From: a virus | DNA: 24,637 nt | Strand: one strand, 5' to 3' | Virus record (IMG/VR): IMGVR_UViG_3300020394_001828 | Span: 1-24,637 of that record | In this document: positions 23,801 to 24,637 of the stretch, piece after piece | Position numbering within the stretch: position 1 is the stretch's first letter | Layout of the letters: each line of letters begins with the position of its first letter | Notes under the pieces: generated by a model | What the model saw: the letters and a program-made list of their open reading frames with translations, nothing else | Told to the model about the DNA's origin: nothing | The model's database searches: none | Translations under genes and position numbers: made by a program

Positions 23801-24148
23801 AACTCTTGTTAATGCGCCTAAGGCAGTATAATTTCTTCCTAAGTTTCTTTGAGCATTATCAATAGTTGAATTAACACGTGAATATAAAGTATTAAGTTTT
23901 TCAGTGGCTAAAATCATACCAGTTTGAACACCTAATAAACTATTTAAAGAACTTACTCTTCCATCTATTAAATCGTTATTAGTTCTTTCCAAGTTTAAAA
24001 TTTGTCCAAGTTGTTGTGCTTGTTCAGACTGTGATAGTTGAATCTGCCTTTGAGTCTCTAAGTTTTGTTGTAAAAGATTATTTAAATTAGAAAACATATC
24101 AACTTGAGTCTGCGTTACTTGAGGTGGTTGATTTGAGCCATTAGCCAT
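20810..24148 (-). CDS. Tail tape measure protein, 1112 aa
   Basis: The size, the helical and Gln/Asn-rich composition and the position within a tail cluster fit a tape measure protein, which sets tail length and is ejected at infection. Residues 1-110 are helical with many Gln. A first hydrophobic segment lies at 181-206. A Gly/Ala-rich hydrophobic region spans 928-990, with several potential membrane-spanning helices, followed by an amphipathic WGGDLIDWGRSWF (1000-1012). Such segments are thought to help form a channel in the inner membrane. About 1.5 Å per residue would imply a tail near 160 nm, a rule-of-thumb estimate. The ATG is preceded by TTGGAG and starts one base after the stop of the 83-aa gene. 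No lytic transglycosylase or peptidase motif was seen in it. Confidence 0.85.
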   Translation of the reverse strand: MANGSNQPPQVTQTQVDMFSNLNNLLQQNLETQRQIQLSQSEQAQQLGQILNLERTNNDLIDGRVSSLNSLLGVQTGMILATEKLNTLYSRVNSTIDNAQRNLGRNYTALGALTRVVGADVFNMLENVSRKNKLMSGSFKLIVNMNRDIAGMISQSRDITRRIAETSDAQEIAALQRQKDLVQLTGLVSIVSTSFSGVFSIVSGLFDISKKFFKFTFDSFEKISKIPFKMLNYASEIGSKLRQELVESIANAVEETKDFFDATSSIGENFAKLKNPIEDGNNLLLEFRDVGSDLVKTFGTGPEGLTSAIQKTQESINSLGPLANYFGGIINKNIKTMMFFEKAQKALGLSTEDFTYFANEAFISGESLADMLIHLKENTNELAKEFKLDSKIMSREFMVLRKDIINFGNLSNKELLNVTGRMNQLGIATKEAQAIFGKLNTFEDASLMAANLSQAFGITMDAYQMITESDPSKIIMDLRDSLMSTGKSFATMGRHERDLLAQYTGMSAEAMNIVFNFQNAGMSYEKLQEKLKETTPHEKQLSAIKGVTSSIRELQKIMENKSYFQIFRDGLENIINYSTKLGKVYEETSKNFEEIYLGITRLAKSSEVQGQIEGILSPFTRLLQKFKDDFSFANMKPILLKGLSITQELIGISYDNSISTLEQKTLMMRSFLNDELTISENSFSKGPLSAFSRIGKEIGNVIKLAGTAGLEIISTLLDIFNGNNKSINVGESPFAKFLGMTQPDLDTIASNFGNVINKLIKKGGVVDKAFDFLYDGLTEIVTTVADIFVTALAVGLNDFIQSSFVLRNFLPGADALKQRASFYEGRDTKGLDELKQAQYQKIFKNAYKNQEVVGLKSLGKLERILESLETTNNDNLEQKNILLAAIKKERSLSSEEIAKTIELINYEKSLNINAPGGFTQKENTAPEVISSGLGAVAFGALAYKFLAPMVISALTGTGGILATLGTLLATVFSAPFLGTLALITAAAGVVYAASDTIIGWGGDLIDWGRSWFDSSEEAAVNNNEMLKKQTAVVEENLKLQQQRSDINRTSDNQQFAVNISPANVILDNQKVGQIMFNEVTNPARGRYLDSSVIRDRSGAPTDLTPVVGNFGT

Positions 24149-24149
24149 T

Positions 24150-24401
24150 TTACAATCTCCAAGGCTTGCTTGTTAATCTTTTATATAAAAGAGAATATTC
24201 TTTTTTTTCTTTTATAATTTCAGAAATTTCTTCTAAACTTCTTTTTTCTTGAATAGCTACATATAAATCCGTGGTTTTTTGAATTATTTTACTATATAAT
24301 TCTAAATTTTCTTTTTTATCTTTTATTCTATGAACAGGCTTTTCTTTTAATAAAATAGAAAAACAATTTTCATGCAATAACTGATCGACGTCTTTGTTCA
24401 T
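24150..24401 (-). CDS. Small protein upstream of tape measure gene, 83 aa
   Basis: I do not recognise the sequence. It is charged and mostly helical, with no membrane segment. A single Cys lies in the N-terminal LLHENCFSILL and the C-terminus ends KPWRL. It has a strong GGAGG eight bases before the ATG. Its stop is one base before the tape measure ATG, so the two are likely translated together. Tail assembly chaperones usually sit just upstream of the tape measure gene, and this position and size would fit one, though no frameshift site linking it to the gene before was found. Confidence 0.75.
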   Translation of the reverse strand: MNKDVDQLLHENCFSILLKEKPVHRIKDKKENLELYSKIIQKTTDLYVAIQEKRSLEEISEIIKEKKEYSLLYKRLTSKPWRL

Positions 24402-24428
24402 AATAAAACCTCCATAATTTAAATATAT

Positions 24429-24444
24429 ATTATAACAAATTATA
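24429..24444 (-). promoter_or_regulatory. Two TATAAT boxes before the 83-aa gene (weak promoter candidate)
   Basis: TATAAT occurs twice on the minus strand (24444-24439 and 24434-24429) in the 50-bp spacer. Neither has a good -35 hexamer at 17 bp (TAAAAA and TTTTAA). With this base composition it could be chance. No T4-type TATAAATA late promoter is present in the spacer. Confidence 0.25.
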
Positions 24445-24451
24445 AGATATA

Positions 24452-24637
24452 TTAAAAGCTCTTTTTAAATATTTTATTATTTCTGCTTTGAGGTTTTATA
24501 TCATTTTTTTGTTTTAATCTTTGCTCGTTTTCCTTTTTAAGATCATCATTTAATTTTCTAATAAACCATAATCTTTTCCAAACAGGCAACAAATAAGCAT
24601 CTTTATATGAAAAATTTATATGTTTTATTAAAATATA
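24452..24637 (-). CDS. Partial small tail-module protein, C-terminal 61 residues
   Basis: An open frame enters from the right edge and ends at TAA (24454-24452); its 5' end is outside the window. The visible part begins YILIKHINFSYKDAYLLPVW and continues KRLWFIRKLNDDLKKENEQR, then ends in a basic, Asn/Lys-rich tail (IKPQSRNNKIFKKSF). The pattern aromatic-xx-A-Y-x-L-P-x-W-x-R-x-W-F-I is one I associate with small proteins coded just before tape measure genes in T4-like and other large phages, where it may act in tail assembly. It has no Met in the visible part. A 50-bp gap separates it from the 83-aa gene. Function is inferred. Confidence 0.7.
   Translation of the reverse strand, partial: YILIKHINFSYKDAYLLPVWKRLWFIRKLNDDLKKENEQRLKQKNDIKPQSRNNKIFKKSF

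Noticed and set aside
24450-24480. AAAAG/CTTTT inverted repeat after the edge gene as a terminator
   Set aside because: The stem is five A+T-rich pairs with a two-base loop and no following T-run on the minus strand.
1-24637. Stop-codon reassignment, tRNA genes, CRISPR array, introns or inteins
   Set aside because: TAA, TAG and TGA all end genes sensibly; no cloverleaf, regular spaced repeats, or interruptions in RecA, NrdA, helicase or polymerase motifs were found by eye.

Overview
This window reads as part of a large, contractile-tailed (myovirus-type) bacteriophage genome. The DNA is very A+T-rich (roughly 70-80% by eye). All 18 complete genes, and one cut by the right edge, lie on the minus strand with little or no space between them. 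The standard genetic code fits: TAA, TAG and TGA all end recognisable genes. The mix of a T4 gp32-like ssDNA-binding protein, RecA, DnaB-type helicase, split family A polymerase, dUTPase, class I ribonucleotide reductase and a T4-like baseplate set resembles uncultured marine myoviruses. That habitat is inference; no host gene is present to fix the host. I saw no tRNA, insertion sequence, CRISPR array or integrase.

Read in the direction of transcription (right to left), the first part, 24637 to 11588, is a tail module. It holds the end of a small gene, an 83-aa protein, a 1112-aa tape measure protein, an 82-aa protein, a 1086-aa protein with a tail-tube-initiator-like domain, a 94-aa gp53-like baseplate wedge protein, and a 1793-aa baseplate hub with a C-terminal M15-type peptidase domain. 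Genes abut or overlap by a few bases and most have a visible Shine-Dalgarno sequence.

The second part, 11537 to 6391, is the replication and recombination module: a small family A DNA polymerase (palm and fingers only), a degenerate HD-domain protein, a 69-aa Lys-rich protein, a gp32-like SSB, RecA, a PolI-type 5' nuclease and a DnaB-type helicase. The third part, 5018 to 1038, makes deoxynucleotides (dUTPase, NrdA, NrdB) and ends with a ClpP-like serine protease. A 327-aa protein of unknown function closes the window.

The switch from tail to replication genes happens without a change of strand, in a 50-bp spacer holding a promoter-like sequence that would start the polymerase mRNA at its ATG. 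Similar TGTAAA(A/T)TT(T)AA boxes lie 17-18 bp from TATAAT upstream of polymerase, SSB and helicase. They may be a shared phage promoter class. Other points worth checking are the tube-initiator fold apparently split by a ~350-residue coiled coil, the very large hub-lysin fusion, the HD protein that has lost its metal ligands, and the polymerase without a proofreading domain. Nothing here is a plainly new defence or mobile system; the novelty lies in unusual versions of known phage parts. All homology calls are from memory of family motifs, without database searches.
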